Assembly (NCBI GenBank): GCA_002394165.1
Contig: DGTA01000093.1
Coordinates: forward strand, 17,621-58,710
Origin: Lachnospiraceae bacterium UBA4348
Lineage (GTDB): Bacteria > Bacillota > Clostridia > Lachnospirales > Lachnospiraceae
Reading direction: 5' to 3'
Length of the DNA: 41,090 bases
Within the stretch, counting starts at the first letter, position 1. Each line of letters starts with the position of its first letter. Below, piece by piece: positions 33,066 to 41,090 of the stretch. The notes beneath the pieces were generated by a model. That model was not told the DNA's origin. It worked only from the letters and a program-made list of their open reading frames with translations, and did no database searches. The translations under genes and the position numbers were made by a program.

Positions 33066-34091
33066 TCAGAAAGCCTTTTTGGCTTCCTCCAGCACTTCGA
33101 TCACCTTGTCGCACCAGGCATCGAACTCGGGATCTTCGCGCTGGCATTCCTTCGGATGATCCAGGATATAATTGAGCGCGATCCTGATCCCCCTATGCAG
33201 CGGAACGGTGGTCCGCATCGCCGGAACGGCTCTCTTAAGCTTGCTGTTGTCGAACACAACGCTGTTCGACTTGTCTCCGATCAGGGATCCGGTCAGATCA
33301 TATCCAAGCTTATCGGAAGCGGCCGCCAGGAACTGTGAGGAAACATGATACGCGTTCAGCTCCACTCCGAGTGCGTCGGCGATGGTCTCGTAGATCTGAT
33401 TCCAGGTGAGAGACTCGTCACCGGTGATCTGGAACGCCTCGCCGATCGCGCTGCGGTTGCACATCAGGCCGATATACCCGGTGGCGAAATCCTCATTGAA
33501 AGTCATGGTCCACAGTGACGTGCCGTCTCCCTGGATGATGACCGGTTTTCCCTCCATCATGCGGCGGATCACCTGCCAGCTTCCGTTTTTACCGTGGACT
33601 CCCAGGGGGATGCTCCGCTCGTCATAGGTATGGCTGGGCCGTACGATGGTGACGGGGAACCCTTCCTCGCAGTATTTTTCCATGAGGAATTTCTCGCACT
33701 CTATCTTATTCCTGGAATACTCCCAGTAGGGATTGGCCAGGCTGGTCCCCTCGGTGATCACATGATCCGCGCACGGTTTGTGGTAAGCTGATGCAGAGCT
33801 GATATAGATGTACTGTCTGGTCTTGTCTTTGAAGAGACGATAATCGCGCTCCACGTCCTCCCTGACAAAGCCGATGAACTCACAGACGCAGTCAAAGACC
33901 ATGTCCTTTACCGCTTCCGCCGCAGCCGCCTCATCATGAATGTCCGCCGTGATCTGGTGCACCCCGGCCGGCGTCGCCTCCGGACGGCTGCCCCGGTTGA
34001 GAAGCCACACTTCCCACATAGGATCTGCTGCCAGTTTCCTTACGATCGCACTGCTGATCGTGCCTGTCCCGCCAATAAATAAAGCCCTCAT
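33066..34091 (-). CDS. NAD-dependent epimerase/dehydratase (atypical SDR family)
   Basis: 341 residues. The N-terminal Rossmann motif is GGTGTIS (a variant of GxxGxxG), with YISSASAYHKP and the YSRNK (YxxxK) catalytic pair after it. The rest resembles nucleotide-sugar epimerases and the CsrA/mRNA-binding-like SDR group with partial motifs. The substrate is not clear. It lies 12 bases after the LTA-synthase-like gene and 69 bases before gcvT, so it may belong to either transcript; a role in surface glycan synthesis is possible from the former neighbour. Confidence 0.85.
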   Translation of the reverse strand: MRALFIGGTGTISSAIVRKLAADPMWEVWLLNRGSRPEATPAGVHQITADIHDEAAAAEAVKDMVFDCVCEFIGFVREDVERDYRLFKDKTRQYIYISSASAYHKPCADHVITEGTSLANPYWEYSRNKIECEKFLMEKYCEEGFPVTIVRPSHTYDERSIPLGVHGKNGSWQVIRRMMEGKPVIIQGDGTSLWTMTFNEDFATGYIGLMCNRSAIGEAFQITGDESLTWNQIYETIADALGVELNAYHVSSQFLAAASDKLGYDLTGSLIGDKSNSVVFDNSKLKRAVPAMRTTVPLHRGIRIALNYILDHPKECQREDPEFDAWCDKVIEVLEEAKKAF

Positions 34092-34103
34092 TTTTCACTC
34101 CTC

Positions 34104-36092
34104 TTAACTTTCCGTAAAACTGATCTCATTGGAGCCGTCGCCGATCTGGTCAAGGTACTCATCGCACTGAATGACCCGCAGCACTTCGCCCTTCTCCGGA
34201 ATATTTTCTGTCACTCGAAGCGTCCCGGCATCTACATACTCTGTTTCCAGAAGGCCATCGTCAACCTGCACTTTCGAATGCTCGTTGAAGTTGCTTCCCT
34301 TCACAGTCAGCACATCGCCTTCTACCGAAAAGGAATCCACCCGGACCGGGTCAAGGCCGAAACTGAGTTTCGAAGCCGGATAAGTCTCCACCCCGTTTTC
34401 ATCCTCTGCAAGAGGGATCTCATCCTCAAAATCCTTGAAAATGAATCCATCTCCATACAGCATATCATACTCCAGCAGTTTCAGATACTCTTCATATTCT
34501 TCTGTGTCATCAAACCGCCGATGGAACCGCGGCATGATCCCTTCCCTGATCCCGGCGATCGAAAGGACTTTTGTCCCCAAGTTCTCCGCCTTCAGGTTGC
34601 CGCCGTCCGTCTCCAGGCCGGGCGTTGTCCAGATCACATACTCTGTATCGTACAGATCCGGATGCAGCAGATTCTGCTCCTGTATTCCCAGCGCCGGCAG
34701 ATGATCCCCGTACATCACCAGGATGGCCGGTTTCTCCCGCTCTTTAAGGGCCGCCACCAGTGTCTTGATCATATTGTCGACATCGCGCAGCTGGTTGACA
34801 TAGTATTCCAGCGGGTTGATATTCACCGCCTGGGGGCCGCCCACCGAGATCCTCGGATTGTCGATGACCGGGTGATCGGGGTAGCTTCCGTGGCTCTGAA
34901 CGGTGATCGTGTAGATAAAATCAGGCCCTTCCGAGGCATCGAGCGTTCTCATGATCAGATCCGGGAGAACCTCGTCCTTCGCCCAGTTCGTCGGCGTCCT
35001 GGTGATCCCGTACATGTATTCCAGAGGGATGAAGCGGTCAAACCCAAGCTTGGAAAAGACCTTGTCACGGTGATAGAACGTCCCCGTATTGTTATGGATC
35101 GCGGTCGAGGTATATCCCTTCTGCCTGAGGATATAAGGCATCGTCTCGGCGGTCTTCGTCTGCAGGATGGTATTATAAGGGTACTCTCCCGCTGCGAAGC
35201 AGGATGTGCTCATGCCGCTGAGTATCTCAAACTCCGTGTTCACGGTGCCGGCGCCGACCACCGGTACATCCAGGAAACCCTTCGGATATCTCCTTTTCAG
35301 GGAACGGAAAAACGGGATCGGATCCTGGCTGTATGAATAGCCGTTGACATAGACAGGATCAAAGAAAGATTCGAGCTGGATCATGATGATATCCGGCGTG
35401 ATCTCCTCTCCCGTCTCTTTGTTCTCCTCATCCTCCTCCCGGATCAGGCGGGCGATCTTGTCTATCCTCCACCTGGCGTAGCTGTCGGGCTCACCGATGC
35501 CGCCTTCGATCATACTGTTGGACAGCATATACGCAAACCCATAGTTATCGTAAGCAACCGCAAGATTTTCATAGTTATCCGACAAGGCATCCGTCCGTGA
35601 CACCATATCCATGGTAAGCACCAGACACAGTCCCACCGCGCCGATAGCGGCAGCGGCCGCAAAGACACTGCCCCGTTTCGTCTCCACGGACACCTTGGGC
35701 AGCTTACGGTAAAGCAGAACAATGGAAGTCACCACCAGGGCTGCAAAAAGGACCAGGGCGATCACGATCTCCGGTGTAACATAGTTTTTGATGATCATCC
35801 TGAGGGCCGGCAGAAGCTTGAGGTCCTCCGCGGAAAACGGCGTCATCCGGTAGATCAGGACCACATGGTTGACCACACCGAGAATGATCCAGAAAATGGA
35901 AATGAGAGCCTGTAAAAAATACCGCCTTTTCGATAGCAGCGCCAGAGTAAGCGTCAGACTGATGATCAGCACATTGCAGATGAATTTCAGCGGCGATCCC
36001 ACCACAAAAGAAAAAAGCGCCGGGAAAGAACTCCTGCTCAGAAGCTCGACCACCAGAGTGAGAAAAAATCCGTTAATTAAAATACTAACCAT
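34104..36092 (-). CDS. LTA synthase-like membrane sulfatase with C-terminal IPT/TIG-like domain
   Basis: 662 residues from the ATG at 36090-36092. About five N-terminal membrane helices are followed by an extracytoplasmic sulfatase-fold domain: PDIIMIQLESFFDP (metal site), the nucleophile Thr in GAGTVNTEFEIL, HNNTGTFYHRD, and MYGDHLPALG (metal site). This matches LtaS and related phosphoglycerol transferases that build lipoteichoic acid-like polymers. The last 100 residues (VDSFSVEGDVLTVKGSNF...VQVDDGLLETEYVDAGTLRV) look like an IPT/TIG immunoglobulin-type domain, an unusual addition. The start has AAAAGGAAG 15 bases away, with a GAAG/CTTC hairpin possibly bringing it closer; in-frame TTG/GTG codons upstream have no better site. 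Confidence 0.88.
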   Translation of the reverse strand: MVSILINGFFLTLVVELLSRSSFPALFSFVVGSPLKFICNVLIISLTLTLALLSKRRYFLQALISIFWIILGVVNHVVLIYRMTPFSAEDLKLLPALRMIIKNYVTPEIVIALVLFAALVVTSIVLLYRKLPKVSVETKRGSVFAAAAAIGAVGLCLVLTMDMVSRTDALSDNYENLAVAYDNYGFAYMLSNSMIEGGIGEPDSYARWRIDKIARLIREEDEENKETGEEITPDIIMIQLESFFDPVYVNGYSYSQDPIPFFRSLKRRYPKGFLDVPVVGAGTVNTEFEILSGMSTSCFAAGEYPYNTILQTKTAETMPYILRQKGYTSTAIHNNTGTFYHRDKVFSKLGFDRFIPLEYMYGITRTPTNWAKDEVLPDLIMRTLDASEGPDFIYTITVQSHGSYPDHPVIDNPRISVGGPQAVNINPLEYYVNQLRDVDNMIKTLVAALKEREKPAILVMYGDHLPALGIQEQNLLHPDLYDTEYVIWTTPGLETDGGNLKAENLGTKVLSIAGIREGIMPRFHRRFDDTEEYEEYLKLLEYDMLYGDGFIFKDFEDEIPLAEDENGVETYPASKLSFGLDPVRVDSFSVEGDVLTVKGSNFNEHSKVQVDDGLLETEYVDAGTLRVTENIPEKGEVLRVIQCDEYLDQIGDGSNEISFTES

Positions 36093-36188
36093 TTCAGAAG
36101 AAAAACACTTCCTTTTCAAGTAAAAGAAAATCCGTTCGCTGTGTATGTATCCTACCACCAAAAGTCGTTAATGTACAGAGATGACACG

Positions 36189-36589
36189 ATGACAGGGGAC
36201 TGTCCATTTCCGCGCGCGACTCCCCCGTGTCAGCGGCCGCTGACGCAGAACCGTCTTGGAGAAGAGGAAGAGTAACAACAAAGAACAGATTCAAAAGGAT
36301 CTTCAGCTTAGGCCGCCGCTGCAGAAAATGCGAGCATAGCGACGCATTCGGAGCACTGTCTGAGCGTTCGTCAGAACGCGAGTTTGCGCAGAATGCGTCT
36401 GATAAGCGGCGCAGCATTTTCAATAGCGGCAACTGGCTGAAGATCCTTTGAATCTGTCTTTTGTTGTTAAGATGTTACTTCACCGAGGACTGTCCCTGTG
36501 TCAGCGTACGCTGACACAAGGAGTCGCGCGCGCGCCGCGTTCGTAAACTCATCGCGCACCGCGCACGGAAATGAACCGTCCCCTGTCAT
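36189..36589. repeat. Long modular inverted-repeat element (MITE-like), copy 2
   Basis: A 401-base element without a gene. Outer arms begin ATGACAGGGGACTGTCCATTTCCG at the left and end with the complementary CGGAAATGAACCGTCCCCTGTCAT at the right (two mismatches). Inner arms at about 36272-36307 and 36436-36469 (TAACAACAAAGAACAGATTC..., GCTGAAGATCC...) pair almost perfectly. It carries TGTCAGC/GCTGACA hairpins and the GGACTGTCCC module also found in copy 1. It ends 2 bases from the stop codon of the GH3 gene. Confidence 0.85.
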
Positions 36590-36591
36590 GA

Positions 36592-39500
36592 TCAGGCTTT
36601 TTTCTTTTTCTTCCTCCAGCGGATCAGCACGATCGCAAGCGGGATCAGGACGATCGCCGCAGCGGCGGCATCAGCGCCGTAGAAGATCTTCTGCATGTTG
36701 GTAAGGCCACCGGAGGTCTGCTCGTTGATCGTATAGTAACCGCTGTTTCCGATGGTGTACAGGATGTTCTTGCAGGCCTGTCTCATCGCCTTGACGGCGG
36801 TCGCACTCTGGTCGGAGAGTACGTTGGAGGCTGCGCTGTTGAAGCCGAGCATCAGGTCGTTGCCGTTGCGGATGCAGTGGTCAGTGATCTGGTAGCCGTA
36901 GGAACCGTTGTAGTCGGTCTCGACCATGCCGCGGAAGCCCCACTCTTCACGAAGGACCGTGTTGAGCAGTTCGTTGTTGGCGCAGCCGGGCTCGGTGCCG
37001 ATCCAGTTGAATGCGGACATGGCTGCGAGCGCTGTTCCTTCATAGTTCTTGACAGCGAGCTCGAAGGGACGCAGATAGATCTCACGAAGAGCCTGCTCCG
37101 GAGCGTAGGTCAGCAGGAACGAGCAGCGGTTGGTCTCCTGGTCGTTGACCGCGTAATGCTTAATATACGGATAAACGCCCTTGGTGGATGCGCCGTTGAT
37201 CTCTGCCGCGGCAATCCTGCCTGCCAGAACGCCGTCCTCGGAATAATACTCGAAGTTACGTCCGGCAAACGCACTGCGGTGAGTATTCATAGCGGGTCCG
37301 TACCAGCCGTAGTTGTTGGCATCCATGTATTCCTGACCCATGGAAGTGCCGATCTCATAAGCCAGCTCTTTGTTCCAGGTCATGGCCATCAGGATCTCTG
37401 ACGGATAGGCGGTGCCGTAAGCTCCGGTGATGAAGTTGGAGAGACCGGCCGGGCCGTCGCAGTCGGAGGTACCGACCTTGCCGACCGAGTCGATGGCTGC
37501 CGTCTGCCATCCGCCGACGTTGATCATAGTCGCCATGTCGTCGAAGGAAAGCTGGTCAAGCAGCTTGTCCCAGTCGGGATCGTCGTAGTCTTTTCCGGTC
37601 ATGTCGGCCAGCTTCAGGCCGTTCTTGGCGCCGGTCGTGGGCATCTCGTCCGCGTCATCATTGTATTTGGTGCTGTCATAAGTACCGAACGCATATTCCT
37701 CGATCTTGGCACGGGTCTCATCGTCCATCTCAAAGTCCGCAGCCTCGAGCTTACGTCCGCAGGTCGCGTCATAGTTGGCGAAGCCGCCGGCGCGGGAGAG
37801 AACTTCGAAATCGCCCCGGGCGTAATCCTGGAACTGATTGACCGCCGGGATCTTGTCGGAGGAACGTCCGTCCACGCTGTAGTCGATATCCGCATCCACC
37901 GTAAAGGACTGCTCGTCCAGAACGGTATGAGAATCGGACCTGACTGAGAGCTTGTATTCGCCTGCTTCCAGGATATAACCGCCGCCCTCGATCTTGATGC
38001 CCTCAGAGTCGAAGGAAGCCATCTCTTCCTTGGGGATCGTGAAGGAATATGTCTCACTCTTGCCGGGCTCGAGTTCAGCCGTCTTGGCAAAGTCGATCAG
38101 GTTGACAGAGGCTTTCTCGATACCGCCGTCCGTGTAGGGCGGGGTAAAGTAGACTTCCACAACGTCCTTGCCGGCCACATCGCCGGTGTTCGTAACAGTC
38201 ACCTGGAGGGTAACGGTATCGCCGTCATCGGTGAGGCTGTCGATCTTCTGTTCAAAGGTCGTATAGCTCAGGCCATAGCCGAAGGGATACTGAACCTTTT
38301 CTTCATAATTGATCGCGCCGTCATCGGATGCGGTCTCATAATACTTGTAGCCGACATAGATGCCTTCCACATAGTTGACAAAAGCGATGGTTCCTTCGTA
38401 AGCGCCGTCCGCAGCCGCGATGGTCTGCTTGAGATCATCCACGTTTGTGTAGGACATATTGCCGATATTGTTGATATACGGCGTATCCATCAGATCCTTG
38501 ACATAGGTGTCAACCGTCCTGCCGGAAGGATTGATCTTGCCGCTGATGATCTCGCCAAGAGCTGCAAAACCGGTGTTGCCGGAGCCGGGAGCTAGGATGA
38601 CAGCCCCGATCTGCTCGTACTCGTCCACCCAGCCAAGCTCCATGGCATTGTTGGCGTTGATGATCACGATGACCTTGTCAAATTCTGAGCAGACCTTTTC
38701 AACCAGGTCTTCCTCTGTTTTGGAGAGTTCCAGATAAGATTCACCGGCCTCGAAATCATCGTAGGCACCGTTGTTGTAATAGGTGGCGTTCATGTAGCCG
38801 TAGTTGGCCGGAGCTGCAGAGATCTGCGCTGCCGGATTGTAAGTGCCGCCGATCACAGCTGCCATATCGGTGGGAAGGTCAGCACCCTCACCGCCGGAGC
38901 GGCCGATCACGATCACAGCCGTATCCGCGAATTCCTTCGTGGCATTCATCAGGTTGTCATTGTAGCAGCTGACCGGGGGCTCCGGAAGCGTCCAGTCCTG
39001 GCTCGCCATAGCGATGGTGGGACGATCCGTCCGGTACTCACGGTACATGCCGCTGAGGCCGTCGTTTGTCTCAAAACCGGCATCCTTTAAAGACTGAAGA
39101 ATGCCTACCGCTGAAGAAGCATCAGAGGAGCCCGATCCGGTACCGCCAAAGAGCGGATTGGTGGAAGCCCATCCGAATACGTTCAGTTTCTTTGTATCCT
39201 CGCCCAACGGAAGAATTCCGTCATTCTTCACCAGAATGATGCCTTCCTCACCGATCTTCTGGATCGTCGCCTTACTCTGGGCGACCGTCTCCTCCGAAAG
39301 CTCCACTTTGGAAGCATTCAGGAAACCGGATACATTGTTGTACATCGGGCCGAAGCATATCGCATTGACGATGCCGACCAGGCCGGCCAGGCAGCCAAGT
39401 CCCGCGATCCAGCGGATCACATGGCGGTTTCCTTTCTTAGCCAGATGAGCCAGGAACATGATCACGATCGCGGCCAGAATGAGCAGCAGTGCCGCCCATA

Positions 39501-39600
39501 CATACCCCTTGAGCTGGGTGATATAGGCAGACAGGTCTGCTTCGCTGACTCCCATCGGCGTTACGATCGGAGCCAACAGTGATGTCAGGATTTTAACCAT
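36592..39600 (-). CDS. Membrane-anchored glycoside hydrolase family 3 protein with permuted domain order
   Basis: 1002 residues from the ATG at 39598-39600 behind GGGAGGAA. Two membrane helices open the chain (33-53 and 61-82) and a third closes it (AAAAIVLIPLAIVLIRW then a Lys-rich tail). Between them lie the GH3 C-terminal alpha/beta domain (from about 110: EEGIILVKNDGILPLG), a fibronectin III-like domain (YPFGYGLSYTTFEQ, then TVTNTGDVAGKDVVEVYF) and finally the GH3 N-terminal barrel (about 590-940). Barrel motifs are DGPAGL, GRNFEYYSEDGVLAG, KHYAVNDQETNR and the nucleophile Asp in GMVETDYNGS. The active domains should be outside the cell. A beta-glycosidase is expected; the sugar is unknown. 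Reversed GH3 order is known in some rumen and gut Firmicutes enzymes. Confidence 0.93.
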   Translation of the reverse strand: MVKILTSLLAPIVTPMGVSEADLSAYITQLKGYVWAALLLILAAIVIMFLAHLAKKGNRHVIRWIAGLGCLAGLVGIVNAICFGPMYNNVSGFLNASKVELSEETVAQSKATIQKIGEEGIILVKNDGILPLGEDTKKLNVFGWASTNPLFGGTGSGSSDASSAVGILQSLKDAGFETNDGLSGMYREYRTDRPTIAMASQDWTLPEPPVSCYNDNLMNATKEFADTAVIVIGRSGGEGADLPTDMAAVIGGTYNPAAQISAAPANYGYMNATYYNNGAYDDFEAGESYLELSKTEEDLVEKVCSEFDKVIVIINANNAMELGWVDEYEQIGAVILAPGSGNTGFAALGEIISGKINPSGRTVDTYVKDLMDTPYINNIGNMSYTNVDDLKQTIAAADGAYEGTIAFVNYVEGIYVGYKYYETASDDGAINYEEKVQYPFGYGLSYTTFEQKIDSLTDDGDTVTLQVTVTNTGDVAGKDVVEVYFTPPYTDGGIEKASVNLIDFAKTAELEPGKSETYSFTIPKEEMASFDSEGIKIEGGGYILEAGEYKLSVRSDSHTVLDEQSFTVDADIDYSVDGRSSDKIPAVNQFQDYARGDFEVLSRAGGFANYDATCGRKLEAADFEMDDETRAKIEEYAFGTYDSTKYNDDADEMPTTGAKNGLKLADMTGKDYDDPDWDKLLDQLSFDDMATMINVGGWQTAAIDSVGKVGTSDCDGPAGLSNFITGAYGTAYPSEILMAMTWNKELAYEIGTSMGQEYMDANNYGWYGPAMNTHRSAFAGRNFEYYSEDGVLAGRIAAAEINGASTKGVYPYIKHYAVNDQETNRCSFLLTYAPEQALREIYLRPFELAVKNYEGTALAAMSAFNWIGTEPGCANNELLNTVLREEWGFRGMVETDYNGSYGYQITDHCIRNGNDLMLGFNSAASNVLSDQSATAVKAMRQACKNILYTIGNSGYYTINEQTSGGLTNMQKIFYGADAAAAAIVLIPLAIVLIRWRKKKKKA

Positions 39601-39630
39601 CTTATTTCCTCCCGTCATTTTTGATTAGCG

Positions 39631-39652
39631 CCGGATCCCAGACGGGATCCGG
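39631..39652. repeat. Perfect 9-bp hairpin between the two GH3 genes
   Basis: CCGGATCCC-agac-GGGATCCGG with no T-run on either side. It sits 30 bases before the downstream GH3 start and may stabilise or process the shared transcript. Confidence 0.5.
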
Positions 39653-39687
39653 GCACTGTTTACGCTTTCTTAAAAGGCTGTCGCTGC

Positions 39688-41090
39688 TCATTCAACAGCG
39701 CTCTCCGTTCCTGCCTCGCTTAACTCTTCCACCATCTCTGTTGCGTCTTCTGTAGTTTCTTCCACTGCCTCACTGGCTGCGGAAAGGAAACGGCTTCCGA
39801 AATCAAAGCTGCTGATCTTCGTCAGCGGCCTGGCCGAATACTTCGCGGTGCGCTCGTCATTGATCACGCCGCCCCAGTTCATGCCGAAGGCGAAGTCATA
39901 CCTGTTTCCTGCCGAATCCTTGTAGCGATGCATGTCGCGAGGGACATCGTCGGCCTGCTCTTCCACCGCTTCCATAGATTTCGGCTGCTGGAAGACTAAA
40001 AGCCCCTGCGGCTCAACCTGTCCGAGGATGATCTGAGCCACTGCGTCTGTCTTCTGGGCATTGTAGGAAACAAGAATTACATCACAAAGAGGTTCTACCT
40101 CTGACCATACCATTCCTCTTTCCATGCATACGGAGGCGATGACCGGGATATCTCCTGATATCGATTCAGCATACTGAAGGGCTTCCAAGTGCCCGTAGTT
40201 GGCGTCTGCCGGAGCGGTCACTCCCTTGTAGGAGCGGTTTTCCTTTTCACCCTCCACGATATTGCCGGAGATGGACGGATCGCGTGCGGTATCCGCAGTA
40301 TACTCCGCGTACTGCAGTGAAGGCGGATAATAGACCTCGTCGCCCTCTACCTCTGTAGGCGGACCAAAGGCCGGCTGCAGGTAGCTGCTGTAGGAGGTGC
40401 TGTAGGCACCGGTCATACCGACCAGGATATAATCGCAGTCTTTGATGTCTTCCTCGGATGCCCGGGTGAGATCGTCCTTGGTATAGGTCTTGTTGCCGTC
40501 CGCATCCTCTTCGCCGGAAGGCTCGCCCAGGGTATCGGTCACGACCTCGAAGTACTGTCCGAGTGTCTCAAGGTCCATACCGGGAGTCCAGCTGGGAGTT
40601 CCCGGATTGATGCCCATCATCCAGCTTGCGGAGAAGCCGGTGCTGTAAACATAAGGTACATAAACCTTGGGTTTGTCTTTTTCGGAGCCTTCCTTGATGG
40701 TTCCGTCATTCTTGATCATGACAACGGACCGTGCCTGGGTCTCTTTGCCGTAGGCCATTGCGCTGTCGCTGAAGATAATGGAGTCAGCGTATGCCGAATC
40801 ATTATAGGGCTGCTCGAACATCTTCAGTCTCATCATGACGATGATATAATTGTAGGCTGCCTTGGAGATGATCTCCTCAGCCTTCTCCTCTCCGACATCG
40901 GCAACCAGCTGGTTGTAGCCGTCCGCAACGGCCATGATACCGCCGTAGCCGCCAAAGCCGCCCAGGATGTTGACGCCGCGCTGCCAGCCAAGGGAAAGGC
41001 GCTCAGCCGTGGACATTCCTTCTGTGCCCCACAGGCCGCCGATCTTTTCGCCCAGGTCGCCGAACACGCCCCAGTCAGTGATCTTTAAAG
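39688..41090 (-). CDS. Second glycoside hydrolase family 3 protein (5' end outside window)
   Basis: At least 467 codons, open through the right edge. The first residues seen are LKITDWGVFGDLG, where TDWG holds the GH3 nucleophile Asp, so most of the catalytic barrel is encoded beyond the window. The rest is the end of the barrel and the GH3 C-terminal domain (ARSVVMIKNDGTI, DYILVGMTGAYS, VIASVCMERGMVWSEVEPLCDVILVSY, RYDFAFGMNWGG). It ends in an acidic Glu/Thr-rich tail (ETTEDATEMVEELSEAGTESAVE). Here the domain order is normal, unlike the neighbour. The two genes are 87 bases apart in the same direction, so they are probably co-transcribed and may act on the same glycan. Confidence 0.9.
   Translation of the reverse strand, partial: LKITDWGVFGDLGEKIGGLWGTEGMSTAERLSLGWQRGVNILGGFGGYGGIMAVADGYNQLVADVGEEKAEEIISKAAYNYIIVMMRLKMFEQPYNDSAYADSIIFSDSAMAYGKETQARSVVMIKNDGTIKEGSEKDKPKVYVPYVYSTGFSASWMMGINPGTPSWTPGMDLETLGQYFEVVTDTLGEPSGEEDADGNKTYTKDDLTRASEEDIKDCDYILVGMTGAYSTSYSSYLQPAFGPPTEVEGDEVYYPPSLQYAEYTADTARDPSISGNIVEGEKENRSYKGVTAPADANYGHLEALQYAESISGDIPVIASVCMERGMVWSEVEPLCDVILVSYNAQKTDAVAQIILGQVEPQGLLVFQQPKSMEAVEEQADDVPRDMHRYKDSAGNRYDFAFGMNWGGVINDERTAKYSARPLTKISSFDFGSRFLSAASEAVEETTEDATEMVEELSEAGTESAVE

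Noticed and set aside
34278..35336. Plus-strand open frame inside the LTA synthase-like gene
   Set aside because: Antisense to conserved sulfatase motifs and without any supporting signal.
36093..36161. Longer N-terminus for the LTA synthase-like protein from TTG or GTG
   Set aside because: The extra 23 residues are charged, unlike family N-termini, and no ribosome binding site precedes those codons.
39631..39652. Hairpin between the GH3 genes as an intrinsic terminator
   Set aside because: The stem is perfect but no T-run follows on either strand, and the two genes look co-transcribed.

Overview
The window looks like a chromosomal segment of a Clostridia member, most likely Lachnospiraceae or a close relative. 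This rests on the moderately high G+C, strong GGAGG-type ribosome binding sites, the split glycine decarboxylase (gcvPA/gcvPB), the UmuC-type polymerase with a YolD-like partner, the QueT and UPF0397 ECF components, a YuiD-type PAP2 protein and several exported proteins with acidic Glu/Thr-rich tails. I cannot name a species. No tRNA, rRNA, CRISPR array, transposase or phage gene is visible. Most genes are on the minus strand.

Layout. 1-8.2 kb: an exported three-repeat protein that runs off the left edge; lon with a CIRCE operator; a PfkB kinase translationally coupled to mtnA; and a Sel1-repeat protein followed by an exported trigger-factor-like foldase. 8.2-13 kb: a YolD-like protein and Y-family polymerase, divergent from guaA; a structured intergenic stretch; then an orphan PD-(D/E)XK-like protein. 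13-17.9 kb: an acyltransferase, queT with a candidate preQ1 riboswitch, ylmH, and a polar amino acid ABC transporter whose binding protein is circularly permuted. 18-21.3 kb: an ECF transporter with an intrinsic terminator between the S component and the ATPase/EcfT genes. 21.4-26.3 kb: a YuiD-like PAP2 protein, a Nudix hydrolase, a zinc-ribbon membrane protein, ridA and pepF. 26.3-33 kb: a glycine cleavage operon (gcvT-gcvH-gcvPA-gcvPB-lplA-lpdA). 33-41 kb: an SDR epimerase, an LTA-synthase-like sulfatase with a C-terminal IPT/TIG-like domain, and two GH3 proteins, the first membrane-anchored with permuted domain order and the second cut by the right edge.

How the genes work together. The gcv operon supplies all four parts of glycine cleavage plus the lipoate ligase that charges GcvH. 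The PfkB kinase and MtnA could form a kinase-isomerase step that salvages 5-methylthioribose or 5-deoxyribose. Lon sits under the HrcA heat-shock operator.

The observations most worth following are the circularly permuted binding protein; two long modular inverted-repeat elements (23741-23977 and 36189-36589) sharing the same hairpin and end motifs; the kinase-MtnA pair; the PD-(D/E)XK orphan; and the terminator dividing the ECF genes. I found no obvious defence or biosynthetic island.
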